Assembly: GCA_003117195.1 (NCBI GenBank)
Contig: BDSI01000038.1
Location: forward strand, 372,001-436,000
Source of the DNA: Eudorina sp. 2006-703-Eu-15
Lineage: Eukaryota; Chlorophyta; Chlorophyceae; Chlamydomonadales; Volvocaceae
Reading direction: 5' to 3'
DNA: 64,000 nt
The notes under the pieces were generated by a model. It was not told the DNA's origin. It saw only the letters and a list, made by a program, of their open reading frames with translations, and searched no databases. Positions 11,501 to 27,000 of the stretch are shown one piece after another (position 1 is the first letter of the stretch; every line of letters starts with the position of its first letter). The position numbers and the translations under genes are program-made.

Positions 11501-12613
11501 CCAGCCATGCAGTGGCCCCCGCGGGCACCCGGGTGCGGCGAGGACCGAGGAGGGCCATGACTTCGGCTTGGCGCCGAGCCTGCGCCGCGCTGAGAGGGAG
11601 AGGGCCGCCGCCCTGCCCACCCACCCTAGAACCCCGCCCCGTGCGGACGTCCGCACGGACGTGGGCTCCCAGCCGCACACCCGCACCAACGCCTTCCAAT
11701 TTCCAACCACCGCCAACCGATTCGTTAGCCATCGCTAACAACCTCCAACGACCGGCAGGTTGCGGAGCGGGCAGCCCGGCGGGAGCTGGCCCGCAGCCGG
11801 GACGACGACGGCCCCGGGGGCTACATACCCGGGGGTGGCCGGGGCGGCGAGGACGAGCTGATGGGGGGCGGCGACAGCTTCGAGGCAGCCAAGGCCAGGT
11901 GGGGTGGCGGGGCTGCCCGTACTTGGCGCAAGGAGGACGGGTGCAGACAAGGGAATGCGTGGGTGTGGGCGGAGGGGGCGGAGCGGGTCTGGGTGGAGAG
12001 GCTCAGGGTACGGAGGCCGACTGCGTAGGGGACTGAGCAGGGTCCGTGTTTCGTAGGGTGGGTGGGGAGGGTGACGGCGGTAAACGAGCCGAGCACGGAC
12101 CCGGGGGACGGTGGCGCCCATCAGGGCCGGGCCGGGCCGGGCCGGGCCGGGCTGCTCGCGGAGTCGGTTGTGTGTGTCGCAGTCGCACTGCTCGAGAGGA
12201 GTGTGTTAGGGTGGCTGGACCAGGGGGGCCGGCAGCTGGCCTGCTTCCAGCGGTGCGTCATCGGGACACTGCCAGTCCGATGGCCATGTCCCATAGGCCA
12301 CTACCACTCTACCGCCGCCTCTCAACAGTCCACCGTCAGTCAGCCAATGTGCTGTACGGCATGTCCACCAATGCGCGATTCCCAAATCTGCGACCCCGAC
12401 CTCGGTCCCGAACTGTTGCCCGGCCCCCACCCCACCCCCGCGCCGGGCAGGGAGGCCCGGCGCGCGGAGGCGGCCCGGCAGCGCGGAGTGGCCCGGGTGG
12501 AGGAGGTGGCGCAGCGGGCGGCGGCGTTTGCGGCCAAGGAGGAGGAGAAGCTTGCGGGGCTGCGGGCGCTGCTGGCCAAGGGGCCCATCACCATCGTCAA
12601 GCGAACCACGTGA
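8524..12613 (+). CDS. SCI1-like nuclear protein (style cell-cycle inhibitor 1 family)
   Basis: Nine exons join in frame (8524-8599, 8677-8723, 9142-9384, 9880-9979, 10134-10209, 10467-10664, 11233-11332, 11759-11898, 12451-12613), giving 380 residues. It opens with MGKSKSKKRRR and a Ser/Asp run, then a Lys/Asp-rich basic segment (HKKSKDKGKDKDKGK) that looks like a nuclear-localisation and RNA-binding type tract. The core has LSEDDYF, AEFSAFL, ELFSEFV, WNEGRL and YYAGL in order. That is the signature I recall from tobacco SCI1 and its homologues. The C-terminal half (LLEEVAPRETGRDK, ELMGGGDSFEAAKAR, and a terminal coiled coil ending TIVKRTT) matches a tail found in related eukaryotic proteins. 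Plant SCI1 is nuclear and restrains proliferation, but the role in an alga is unknown. A Gly/Ala insert sits between core and tail. Confidence 0.75.
10662..10728 (+). repeat. Duplicated 5' splice site of SCI1-like exon 6
   Basis: A 30-base block beginning GCAGTGAGTGGGGCGG, which spans the end of exon 6 and its donor, occurs twice in direct orientation and is separated by a short G run. Confidence 0.7.
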
Positions 12614-13534
12614 CGAGCCGGAGGGGGGAAGGGAAGCGGGGCCGGGGCCGGGGAGAGAGGGCGGCGGGCAATGGGCTCGCAACCACCACCACCACTACCT
12701 GTGTTGGCACGTATTTTGCGGTGTCTCTGTCTTGATTGACAAACTGGGGAGTGGGATCGGCATCTGGGTCAGTGGGAATGCCCTTTTCAGGGCAAGGAAA
12801 CGGGTAAAGCGAAGAAAGGTGAACGCGGGAGGGGGTGCAGGGATGGTGGGGGTGCTGCAGCGCCCCATGGGGGCCGCCGTCGGGTTTTGCAGCCCGCCCC
12901 CTTCGAGAGCCGTATCGTACCGCCAAGCCTGTAAGCAGCGTCGCTTTGGGCATGTGGTTCGGACGCCCTCTCCTGCACGTGACATGGTCTGGTACGACAT
13001 GGCACTATGCGGTAGGGCGATCCAGGGTTTCCGAGCGCTGAAGCACGCGCCTCGACCGCCTCTGGCCGACCGCGTTTCGTGTTTGGGGACCTTGCATGCA
13101 TGACTACTACATTGCATGCATGGTGAGAAAAGACTACTACACAGCTGTGTCGGTGGAGGGGCGCTGTTGTTTGCTGACGTGTGTGGCGTTGAAGGTTTGT
13201 TGCCAGACAGTGTCGAATTGCTCGACCGCTGAAGATGGTACTGTGACATTGCTCGGACAGAGTCGTTGCTCGGTTTGAAAGGGAAAGGGATTGCATGTCG
13301 GAGGCCATGGAGACGTGGGGAAGAAGCTTAAATTGGGCCGCCACTTTCGCTTCGGAAGTCTAACCGTTCGGCAGTTGACCAACGGATGGAGAACTGTCAC
13401 AGCTTCCGTGTTCCGTCGCTCTTGCCCAATCCTAAATGGTATTGGACGGGGCTTGGTGATTGAAATAAGTTTACCAATTATGGTGCACCGCAGCGCTCGA
13501 GGACAGTGACTTACGGTTTTCCTGACGAACAGGA
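12614..13534. other. Intergenic, SCI1-like to MYND gene
   Basis: About 920 bases. The left part probably carries the SCI1-like 3' untranslated region up to the TGTAA at 12930. I see no ORF with family features in the rest. Confidence 0.4.
12930..12934 (+). terminator. TGTAA polyadenylation-type signal, SCI1-like gene
   Basis: TGTAA lies 317 bases after the stop codon. This pentamer is the usual poly(A) signal in Chlamydomonas-type algae. Confidence 0.45.
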
Positions 13535-17729
<4,195 letters not shown>

Positions 17730-17965
17730 GAAGGGGTGGCAGGGGGCGGCGGCAGAGGCGGCGGCCCACGCCTGCCAGCATCCGGAAAACAACGGCTGGC
17801 ATCCGAGATCCGACCCGCCGGGTTGGCGTCGAGGGGGGAACCCGATGGCCTGTATGTGCGAAGAGAGCATCACGGGCCAGGCAATCTCCTTGCCTGGCCA
17901 GTGGGGTGGGGAGATGGGGGGCGGGGCGCCGGGTCGTGCGAGGCGCAACGGTGGCCGTAGGGTGG

Positions 17966-18062
17966 GGATGGGGATGGGGATGGGGATGGGGATGGGGATG
18001 GGGATGGGGATGGGGATGGGGATGGGGATGGGGATGGGGATGGGATGGGGATGGGGATGGGG
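17966..18062 (+). repeat. (GGGGAT)n hexamer array
   Basis: About sixteen GGGGAT units with one slipped unit lie just downstream of the MYND stop codon, probably in the 3' untranslated region. They are G-quadruplex-prone on the plus strand. Confidence 0.85.
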
Positions 18063-18680
18063 TCGGGGTTTAGGGGTCCCGGTTCGGCAGCCAGCGCGCG
18101 TGTGTTGATGGGTTGACGCCATGCAGCTGGGTCACATGCATGCTGTCATAGGGGTACTTCGCGAACCGCGGGACTGCTGACGGGCAGGCGCCGGTGGGTG
18201 GAGGGGAGAGGGGGGGGGCGACTGCGGGCAGGCGGGCGGGCGGACATGCAGCTTGTGGGGGGGGGGGGGTGAGGGGTCTGCGGGGAGGTGGCGGCAGTGG
18301 CAACTGTCCTGCGCGGGTGCCGCACGCACCCCTGTCTGTGGCACCAGGGACCCTACTCCCGAGTCTTGAGGCGGTCTGATGGCGCTGAAAGGCAGCAGTG
18401 GGGGCGGGGGCCTGCAGCGATTTGGGTCCGCCACCAGCGTACTACTGTATGGGGGGGGGGCATGACTGTATGGGGGGGCATTCACACACCCCCAACCCCA
18501 CAGCAGCGCACCACAGACAGCGTTGGGTCTGATCCCCTGCGCGAGGGAGACAACACGCCCACGTTCCCTGGACGGAGGGCGCTCCCGTGTGGCTCCGAGT
18601 TCGTCGAGTTGGTAGCTGGGTGGGGGCCAGGCGCGGCGGTGCAGTGGCTTGTTGGCACGCAGTCGGTTTTAGTCTGTGTG

Positions 18681-18685
18681 TGTAA
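18681..18685 (+). terminator. TGTAA, possible poly(A) signal of MYND gene
   Basis: First TGTAA noted downstream of the MYND stop, but about 950 bases away within a GT-rich stretch, so weak. Confidence 0.25.
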
Positions 18686-20742
18686 CAGATAACACATGGT
18701 TTCACAGACGGTTTAACAGACGGTTTTAGTCTGTGTGTGTGTGTGTGTGCTTAACAAGAGTCTGTGTGTCTGTGTGTCTAAGTGTTGGCTGGAGAACTGA
18801 GCCGCGCAACAGAAGGCTGGTGACGATGATGAGGGGAACCAAATGGGGACACCGGGGTCAGCTCCAAGACCAGGGCTGTTGTTCGCGACGCGCGACGCGG
18901 GGAAAGATTACCCTTCACTCCTCGACAAAGTACGTCGCTTCAGATAACTGTGCGGCAGGCATCGATGACCTCTTTCGGGGGTCCGCTGTAACATGCATTC
19001 ATTTGCTCATGCAAGGTCGCATTTACAATAATAGCCTCGGTCATCACGGCAGCCGTACGTAACGCAGTACACAGTACGAATGAGTTCGATAGCAGCCTGT
19101 GTTGCTTCGCCTCGATGAAGGCAGGGCAGCAGGCCTGTCGCCATCTTCATTTGGGATTTAGGATCGATGACGCACCAGTCGTGGGTTTAGGGTAGACCCG
19201 CGGCAAGGCGACGAGACACCTCCACACCTCAACGCCGCGAACACAAAACACATCGGGCCATGACCCCTTAATGTACAATTGCACCTCTTCGTGCACACCG
19301 CAGTTCTTGCCTGCACACGCAACGCATTGCTGTAACACCCCAACGAGCGCCGCCGCAACATTTTTCGTTGACAAGCAACGCGCAAAGATAATGCTCAGCT
19401 GTGCATCGCAGACCGTGTCGGTGCGTGTCGCCGACAGAGTCTGCGACGGTGCTGTCTTGCGTTTGCCCGAGACCGCCCGAGTGCGGCGCGATCGCGTCTT
19501 CCCCCTCGTACGTGCCGTGCAGCGCACGAAGTGTTATGACAAATAAAGTGCTACATACGTACGTACAATGAAAGGACGGCTCTCTATCTCCTGGATCGAG
19601 ATCTTGCAGCCATGTCAGCAGACTACAGCGCATCTGTCTGGCGGTTTGTCAAAGATTACAAAGACCTACTGCACCATATAAACGCCGGCATAAACGACCG
19701 AAAGGCAACAATAGGCATGATCGCCGCGCCGCGACGCGACTAACCGCCGGGAGTTGTACGCGCAACGAATTCGGCAAACCAACCAGGTAGGCTGGCTGGG
19801 GTGAGCGCCCGAGCCAAAGCGCGTTGAGATGCCCGTGCGTGGCCATGGTTTCTTCGTGACGCTGCTGGATTTTCGCGGAAATCGGGTAAGTTCAGACTGC
19901 CCGCCAACAAATTTGATTGCTCGGCTGGTTCGGCCGGCGGGCAGCGGCACTGCCGCCGCCGCCCACGTAAGGATGATCCATGATGACCCGACCATTACCC
20001 CCATGTGCTTGCTTACTAAGCAATACCTTACTCATACGATTACTCATATCATTACTCATAACATTAGAGCGTTCAGCACCAGAGCCGTACATCTACGTAC
20101 CCCATCACATCCGCAGCCACGGCCATCCCGTTCGTATGTAAGTGTGAGAGACAACTGAATTGAGAGCGAGGATACGTACGTCCGCCGGCTCTTGCGTCCT
20201 GGGGACCGAGCAACGCACTCAGACGTCCTTTGCGTGTGATGTCCGCCGGCATGTGTGGGAGCCGTTGCGTTGCGCGCGCAGAGGCCCGCCCGCCCGCCGC
20301 TGGGCACCGGCGGACCTATCGCCGCCAGTTAGCGGCGCATACATGCGCAGCATTCAGCAGTACACGGTATCATCATCAAGTCATTAGATATAGCGAACGA
20401 AAATGCATGGAACTTCAGTGTTAACGAAGTCGTCAGGAGTCGTCATGTATGTTTGACTCGGTGCGACATATACAGTAGTTTTAAGCATTGACGGAACCAT
20501 ATCAACGGACGGAGATGGAAATGATGACCTACTGATATCTCATATTATTTCTCTTCTTTGATTAGCAATCACATGTATTTTCTGCTGTTGCAACAGTCCT
20601 ACGCTGCGGGGCCACAGCATCGCTGATCAGTTCATCAGTTATTCCTGTTCTTATAGTTCATTCCGGAGTAAATATGTATGTCATGTACGTGGATGCATGC
20701 CCGGCACACAGCAGTGAGTTTTGTCGAAACGAATGCCGCGGT

Positions 20743-20747
20743 TTACA
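20743..20747 (-). terminator. TGTAA poly(A)-type signal of zinc-knuckle gene
   Basis: TGTAA on the minus strand lies 90 bases past the stop at 20837, and a second copy lies at 20777-20781. This spacing is typical of Chlamydomonas-type transcripts and supports the small gene upstream. Confidence 0.5.
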
Positions 20748-20836
20748 CGTAATTGATATTACCCTTGCTTGAATGATTACAACTTTTTACCTTCGATATA
20801 TCTGTGATATGTATCAGCCTAGAACCACTTACTTGT

Positions 20837-21216
20837 TCATGCGCCGAAGCCTTCTTCCAGCATCGCCAGAGCTGTGTCGGCCCTGTCATTCACGTCAGAC
20901 CGCTTTTGGGCTTCCTTGTATAAGTATTTGATCAGAGTTATGGTGCCAGGCGGTATGCCACACAGCATTGCGAACATCTCGCTGACAGCCGCCTCTGCCA
21001 TTTGCTCGGTGGCTGCTTCGGCAACCTTCAAAACGAAAAAAAGGAAAACTCTTTAGGCATGCACTCAAGCGCGCACCCAAGGTTTCATTTGCGAGAATCA
21101 GCAGTTGTTTTGTATAACTGTCATCGATTCACCTCTTTGGCAACCCTATGCCGAAGCGCGTAAAGCTTGCACTGGTCCCGATTGTGACCGAAGTGGCCAC
21201 AGCACTCGCAGCGCAT
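20837..21216 (-). CDS. 90-residue CCHC zinc-knuckle protein
   Basis: Two exons (21133-21216 and 21025-20837) join in phase 0 at GAG|GTGAAT and AAG|GTTGCC. The protein begins with CECCGHFGHNRDQC, an exact C-x2-C-x4-H-x4-C zinc knuckle, followed by a basic helix (LYALRHRVAKE) and a mostly helical, mildly acidic tail ending MLEEGFGA. Zinc knuckles of this type bind single-stranded RNA or DNA and occur in splicing, RNA-decay and retroelement Gag proteins. No capsid, protease or reverse transcriptase frame lies nearby, so a retroelement origin is not supported. The local sequence is more AT-rich than the flanks. An in-frame TAG upstream of the ATG limits 5' extension unless another exon exists. 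Family unknown. Confidence 0.5.
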
Positions 21217-22498
21217 TATTATTGCCGGTGTTGGAAATAATTTAGTCTCCGACTACGATCTACTGTATGTCTCTGGACTACTGCTATGGCCACGTGCGTG
21301 GCGCGGATCAACGAACTGATCCTTTTCCTTCAGATAACTGACCGATGCGTGCACAGTCTGCTGCTGTCAATGATAATTATTTCTCTAAAACTTATAAGAT
21401 AAGGTTGTACAACGAACTCCAGGGACGCTGCTGGTGACGGACGTCCCAGAACTGCGAGGAAAAAAATACTGGCCTTCAAATACAAATCAAAAAAATTAAG
21501 ATTGTAACTCTTCATTGGCTGGGCACCGCGCACGCACGTGTTCTAGGGCACCACGGCCTGTTGCTTGCTTGGGCACTGCGAAGGGGTTCGTTGTGAACCG
21601 CGCGAATAAACGGGCCTCATCAACCGCTGCTGGCATGATGCTTCGCTCGTGCGCCAACATATAATTTCAAACATATATTCTATAGTATAGTTATTGTGTA
21701 AGCACGCCTTTCACATCGGGTACATTTGCGCATGGTTGCGCTGGCCGAATGACCGCTGCTTGCTTGCTTGGCCCTGCTTGACTATTCGATTGTATCTGTT
21801 TGTCATTATGTAACCATCAAGATGGGTAAGAATACACAAAATAAAAGCTTCCAAACCCTAAACCACGCAGCTTAATTAGGAATCCACAAATCTGGGCGGT
21901 TGGCTGACGGCAACTCGCTCGCGCACCTGAGGCCCCCCGCCCAGAGCATGCATGGCTGCCTCCGGCCTAATAATGAATCAACATAGGCATTATTATTATG
22001 AATTGCAGCAGTAAGCTAGAGTCCCACGCATCTTTTCACGCATCATCCGTCACCGCGAGCCTGCCTATAAATGTCTTCCTTGCAAGGTTCGTTGTGGCCA
22101 TCGTCAGCTTGCCTTCTGGGAATACAAACGTCACTACTGTCGAATACCCTCACAGGGCGGGGCGGCGCCCCTGCATAGCGAGCAGCAGGACATCCATGCA
22201 TCCACTGGCTGGATGTCTCCCATCAGCCCCACCGGCCCACCGACTCCACGCGGGCTAACCGGATTGCCGCTTCCGACCCCGACAGCTGTCACGCCTGCCA
22301 AATTCCCGACACCTGTCACGACCCTTGCCTCTGAACAGCAGTTTCCTTCAATCGGTGCAACCCCGTGGCGTGCCCGACACGTGTCAGCAAGGGGCAAGAG
22401 CATGCGCCGAGAGTGACGCATAAAGCTGGCATTGAGGATATCCTTTGTTCCTGGCGGTTACATTAAAACCTGCAGCGGAGTTTGATGGAGTCATAATG

Positions 22499-22680
22499 CG
22501 ATCTCTGGCTGAGGTTGGTTCTCAGGAACGGGGTGGTGTGGGCACGGCGAGTGTTTCGGTGCACTTTTGAGCATGTCCGGTGCGCCCTGGTAGCGCAGTT
22601 CCGTTTATGCAGTGTTTGGTGAGGAAGCTCCGGCTGCCACCGATGACCCTAGCGGGGTCCGCTAAGACATCCTTCATACA
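22499..22680 (+). repeat. Dispersed repeat A, copy 1
   Basis: Shares ordered blocks with 29283-29512: TCTCAGGAACGGGGT, GTGTTTCGGTGC, TGTCCGGTGCGCC, GCAGTGTTTGG, GCTCCGGCTG and CACCGATGACCC. There are no coding features and no clear terminal repeats. Confidence 0.75.
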
Positions 22681-22921
22681 ATGCGATCGTAACAAATGTG
22701 GACGTCAGCACCAGATGCCGATACCTGATGCGCTCATCAGCACGGGTTCGCAGTTGAGTGTTGGGAGTGTTGGCTGTCCTTGGCTGCCGATTCCCCTACA
22801 AATTGCCTGTCGCGAGTTCCTGTGACGGCGTTCCGGTGATACCGATGACGCAGACGCCGCACGCAGAACGACTTCAAACACTCAACGGCTGCGTGCGTGC
22901 GAGCCCGTTTGGGTGGATGGT

Positions 22922-22990
22922 TGGGTACGGTTGGCGGGTACGGTTGGCGGGTACGGTTGGCGGGTACGGTTGGCGGGTACGGTCGGGTAA
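22922..22990 (+). repeat. 13-base tandem repeat (GGGTACGGTTGGC)
   Basis: Four to five near-perfect direct copies in intergenic sequence. Confidence 0.85.
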
Positions 22991-23103
22991 CGGATGAGTC
23001 CACACGGTCTTGCTGGCCACCCTCGCGGGGTGGCCGCGGCGGGGTGTGTGGGGTGCTGGGCACGGCGCTGTCCTCTGCGAACCTGTCGCCCGCCCCCCGC
23101 CGG

Positions 23104-23160
23104 ACAGCTCCTGCGTCACGTCACGTCGTGGCGTCACGTCGTGGCGTCACGTCGTGGCGC
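23104..23160 (+). repeat. GTCACGTCGTGGC tandem repeat
   Basis: About four direct copies of a short unit containing CACGTC in intergenic sequence. Confidence 0.8.
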
Positions 23161-23404
23161 CCTCCGGGGCACAATGCTGGGCCCCCCCTGGAGGTCCCCA
23201 TCCCACTCCGCTATACCGACCCTCGTTCGATGGATGCTGCCGCCACTCACCCACGCGGCGCCCTTGTTATCCTTTCCAACCCTTTCGCTTGACGAAGCCT
23301 TGCCCGCCTTGCCCCGCACCGCACCGCAACCCCCCCGAGGATACCAGGTGCTGTCACGACCCCACAGCCACTGCCTCAAGCAGCCGTGTTCCCACCATCT
23401 GGGC

Positions 23405-23427
23405 CGCTAGCTAGCTAGCTAGCTAGG
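23405..23427. repeat. (GCTA)n short self-complementary tract
   Basis: Five GCTA units flanked by GGCC-type arms make a short palindrome. Confidence 0.8.
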
Positions 23428-24044
23428 CCAATCGTGCTACCAATGAATCGCAGTGCGCCGCGCCCTCGGCCGCCCTGCTGCGGCCCCGCGTCCACCACGT
23501 CTTCGGCCCTCCACCACGTCTTCAGCCCTGCACCACGTCGCTTTCGCTCCGCCCCACCGCCCCCTGCCCCCCGCCATCCGCCTCCCAGCAGTGACCACCA
23601 GCGCCCAGCCCCCCAACCCAACCCCCTCGGGCTCCCCCACACCCCTCCCTGGACCCACACACGGTGCCCAGCCCCTGCCAGCTGCTCCCCCGTCAGGCAC
23701 ACCCCGTCCGGCTCCCCAAGCCGCATCCAGGGCCCCCGCCCCCGACATGACCCCCGAGCTTCCCCTGCTGCTGCCCACCAAGCATCGCAGGTAACAACCC
23801 CTAAGCTACCAGGTAGCTGCGATGCTATGTGATGGTGGGTAGGGCCCCCCACCCCACCCTATCCCGCCCCGCCATCTGATCCCCGCTGATCCGGACCCGG
23901 TGGCAGCCGCCCCCACACCGCCCCGCAGCGCCCTTAGATCCGACTGGGAGCTGGGAGCAACGGAGGCGGGGGGGAGGGGAAGGGAGGGAGGTCCTGCTGG
24001 GGTGCGAAGCGGGTGGTGAGACGCTGTCGGGTGGTGCTACTACC

Positions 24045-24045
<1 letters not shown>

Positions 24046-24078
<33 letters not shown>
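24046..24078 (-). repeat. (CAG)11 directly after the PLPBP stop codon
   Basis: Eleven CTG units on the plus strand read as CAG on the coding strand, in frame and immediately after the TAA at 24079-24081. Confidence 0.9.
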
Positions 24079-24080
<2 letters not shown>

Positions 24081-27000
24081 ATTGTTGTGGCGGGGGCGAC
24101 TTGGGCCTGGTGGGGTATTCCCGGGCTCCGAAGATGGTGCTGCCCACTCGGATGTTCGTACTGCCCATTTCGATCTGAAAGGGCGCGCGACCCAGGGGTC
24201 AGTAAAACAGGGGTCGGACACCGGGGCGGCAGGGCGGGGCTAAGGGCGAGGGCTGACTGGAGTGAATGTGTGTGGGATGTCATAGCTAGGAGCCTGTTTT
24301 GACGCGCTCACAGGGCGACGTGGAGTTTGGAGAAAGGAGTTGCCCGGCACGGCCTGAGCTGTGTGGGAGTCCAGGGACGCAGGGGGGGGTCGCAATCGCC
24401 CTGCCGACCTGCCAGCAGCAAGCTGCCGACCTGCCAGCAGCAAGCTGCCGACCTGCCCGCAGCAACACCACGCCCCAGGACCGGGGGTAGGGGCATGTGT
24501 GATGCGCAGCGCAGCGCAGGTGTTCTGGAGTGGAGAGGAAGGGGTAACCGAGTATGAGGGGGTCGAGACAGGGATCCCGCCGGCAGAATCAGCGTCGGTG
24601 CGGTGATGGACCCTACGACCTCCCGTTGTCGCCCCCGTTTGTGTTACTGCTCTAAAGGCGGACAGCACCCTCTCCGCCCCAGCTCTACTCTACCGCGCCC
24701 GCCCCTCTCCCCACATACACACATACGGTACACACACAACCGCCCGCCGGCCCCTCACCGCCTGCTCGAAGTCCCCCGACATGCCCATGCTGAGCTCCAG
24801 CTGCTCCGGAACCAGACCCAGCTCCGCCGCCACCTTGGTACGGCAGTCGGCCAGGCACTGGAAGTTTTCGGGTCGCGACGAGTAGTCGGGCATGCCGATG
24901 GTCATCAGCCCTGCCAGCCGCAAGTGCGGACAGCTCTGCGGGGGATGGGTGGGTGGGTGGGTGGGTGGGTGGGGGAGCAGACGTGTGTTGAGCGGGCGCA
25001 GGCGCACCACCTGCCGTTCATCGCCACACCGCAGCCCGGCAGCCCTCGACCGGCCTTGGGAGGCAGAGCAGGGTAGCAGGCCGGGAGAGGCTGGGAACCC
25101 GCTCTGGCTTTGGCCCGCAGCAGCAAGGGGCGGGGCTGCCTTGGAGTGTCGCGCGGTCCGGGTCATCCGTACCTGTGCCGTACCTGTACGATATGCCGTG
25201 CGATCTCCACACAGCCGCTGGGCTCCACTCCGTACTTGGACTCCTCTCCGCTCGTGTTCACCTGGCGGGAAGGGGAGGGTGCCGGACGAGCTGGACGAGC
25301 TGAATGAGTCGTGGGACCCACGGGTCACTGTCGTCGTGTCCGGAAGGAGTCCCGCCCGTTCCCCGGCGCAGAGGAGTGCAGGAGGGCAGCTAGCTTTCCA
25401 TAGCTACCCCGGAGGCCCCTTTTGAGAGGCCCCTCCCCTCCCCTCCCTTTCCGGCCTCAAACCCACATCCAACCCATATGCAATCCACACTCACATCGTC
25501 ACAGCGACCGCCCCCACCCCCTCCGTTTGACTAAGTCTACCAATCTCCTATGCCCCCACCCCCTCCCCGCCCACCTGCACCATCACCGCCCCCACCCCCT
25601 CCCCCTCCCCGCCCACCTGCACCATCACCGCCCCACCCCCTCCCCGCCCCCACCTGCACCATCACCGCCCCCACCCCCTCCCCGCCCACCTGCACCATCA
25701 CCGCCCCCACCCCCTCCCCGCCCACCTGCACCATCACCGCCAGCGGCTGGCTGCGACCCGCCCCCTCCACGGCCCGGTTCAGCCGGTCCGCCAACTGCTC
25801 CAGGGGAGGATTAAGGGACGGTACGGCAGCGCAGCAGGGATTGTACGGACCGGACCCGGGCGGGCAGCTGGGAGGGGTTACAAGACCGATGACCCGGGGT
25901 GACGAGGGGGGGAGCAGGACGAGAGGGGGTGCGGGCCCCGTAACCGCTTAAGCCAAACGGGGTCCCTAACATACCTGGGTTGGGTCAGGTCAGGTCGGGT
26001 CGGGTTCTACGAGCGGCGGCTAATCTGAGGGCCGCGCGCCTCGTGCAGCCAGGGCCAGGGCCGGGGCCGGGGCCAGGGCTGGGAGGACCATTCGTCCCAT
26101 GGCTGGATTGCGTACAGCAGCCCTGCTCCACGTCCACCAGCGGCACCCCCCCCACACACACACACCCGCACTCCCACCCGGCCATCCACCCACCCACCTT
26201 GGTTGAGTCCACCGTCTCCACCATTGCGAGGTTGGGCACACTCTCTATCGGGGGGCGGGGCCGCGAGTTGGAGGGGGAAACGTGGCGGCGGGCGGAAAGG
26301 CAGGCGTCATGAAATTCGTGGAGCGAAACCAGCTGCTGCCGAAAGGCCCCGTCATCATTACTGTCATCATCGTCATCGTCTCGCATGGGGGTCATAGGTC
26401 CCCTAGGTGCCCCACCCACCCACCCACCCACCCACCCCGATACCCCTCCCCAACCTCGCCCGCATTTGGGTCGGGGGTTGAGTCCCTCCTCCCACCCTCC
26501 CTCCCTCCCTCCCTCCCCACCCGCCCCCCACTCCTACACCCTGGCGGCCCCTCCACGCACCCACGATGGCTTTGACCTTGTTAGACTGCAGGTGGCCGAT
26601 GAAGTGCCACTGCACGTCTGAGGGCAGCGCCGGGGCCTTCTCGAGCATCTCCTGAGGGAGGGAGGGCAGTGGGAGGGGGGGCAGTGGGAGGGGGGGCAGT
26701 GGGAAGGGGGGCAGTGGGAGGGGGGGCAGTGGGAGGGGGGGGGCAGTGGGAGCGGGGCAATGGAAGGGGGGCAGTGGGAGGGGGGCCAGTCCGGTAGTGC
26801 GGTGTGAGTACAGTCACCATCAGACGGAGAATGTTCGGGGACCGGTGCTGGGGCCGGCTGAAGGCCGGAAGGGGCCTTAAATTTACGTATTCCCGCAGTC
26901 GGACGGAGCCTTAGCCTTACATATTCCCGCATGTGCACACTATGTTACCACCAACTGCCGTACCTGCACATAGTTCTCGCCGAACACCCGCTGGCCCGCG

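Larger units (their letters stand above)
17730..20836. other. 3.1 kb without a recognised gene
   Basis: The first kilobase is GC-rich and repetitive and probably includes the MYND 3' untranslated region. From about 18,800 the composition becomes more even. A small open frame ending at 19743 (ATG at 19612, containing SVWRFVKDYKDLLHHI) and a possible short exon 19829-19885 before a GTAAGT are the only coding-like pieces. Neither can be assigned. Confidence 0.4.
21217..24078. other. 2.9 kb without a recognised gene
   Basis: The left part (to about 21,950) is the AT-rich end of an island that begins near 20,400. The right part is GC-rich, with a dispersed repeat copy, several small tandem repeats and a Pro-rich open frame (23434-23832) whose open state on several frames reflects base composition. 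Confidence 0.4.

Noticed and set aside
19530..19743. Small plus-strand open frame containing SVWRFVKDYKDLLHH
   Set aside because: About 70 codons with a late ATG and no poly(A) signal nearby. Chance cannot be excluded.
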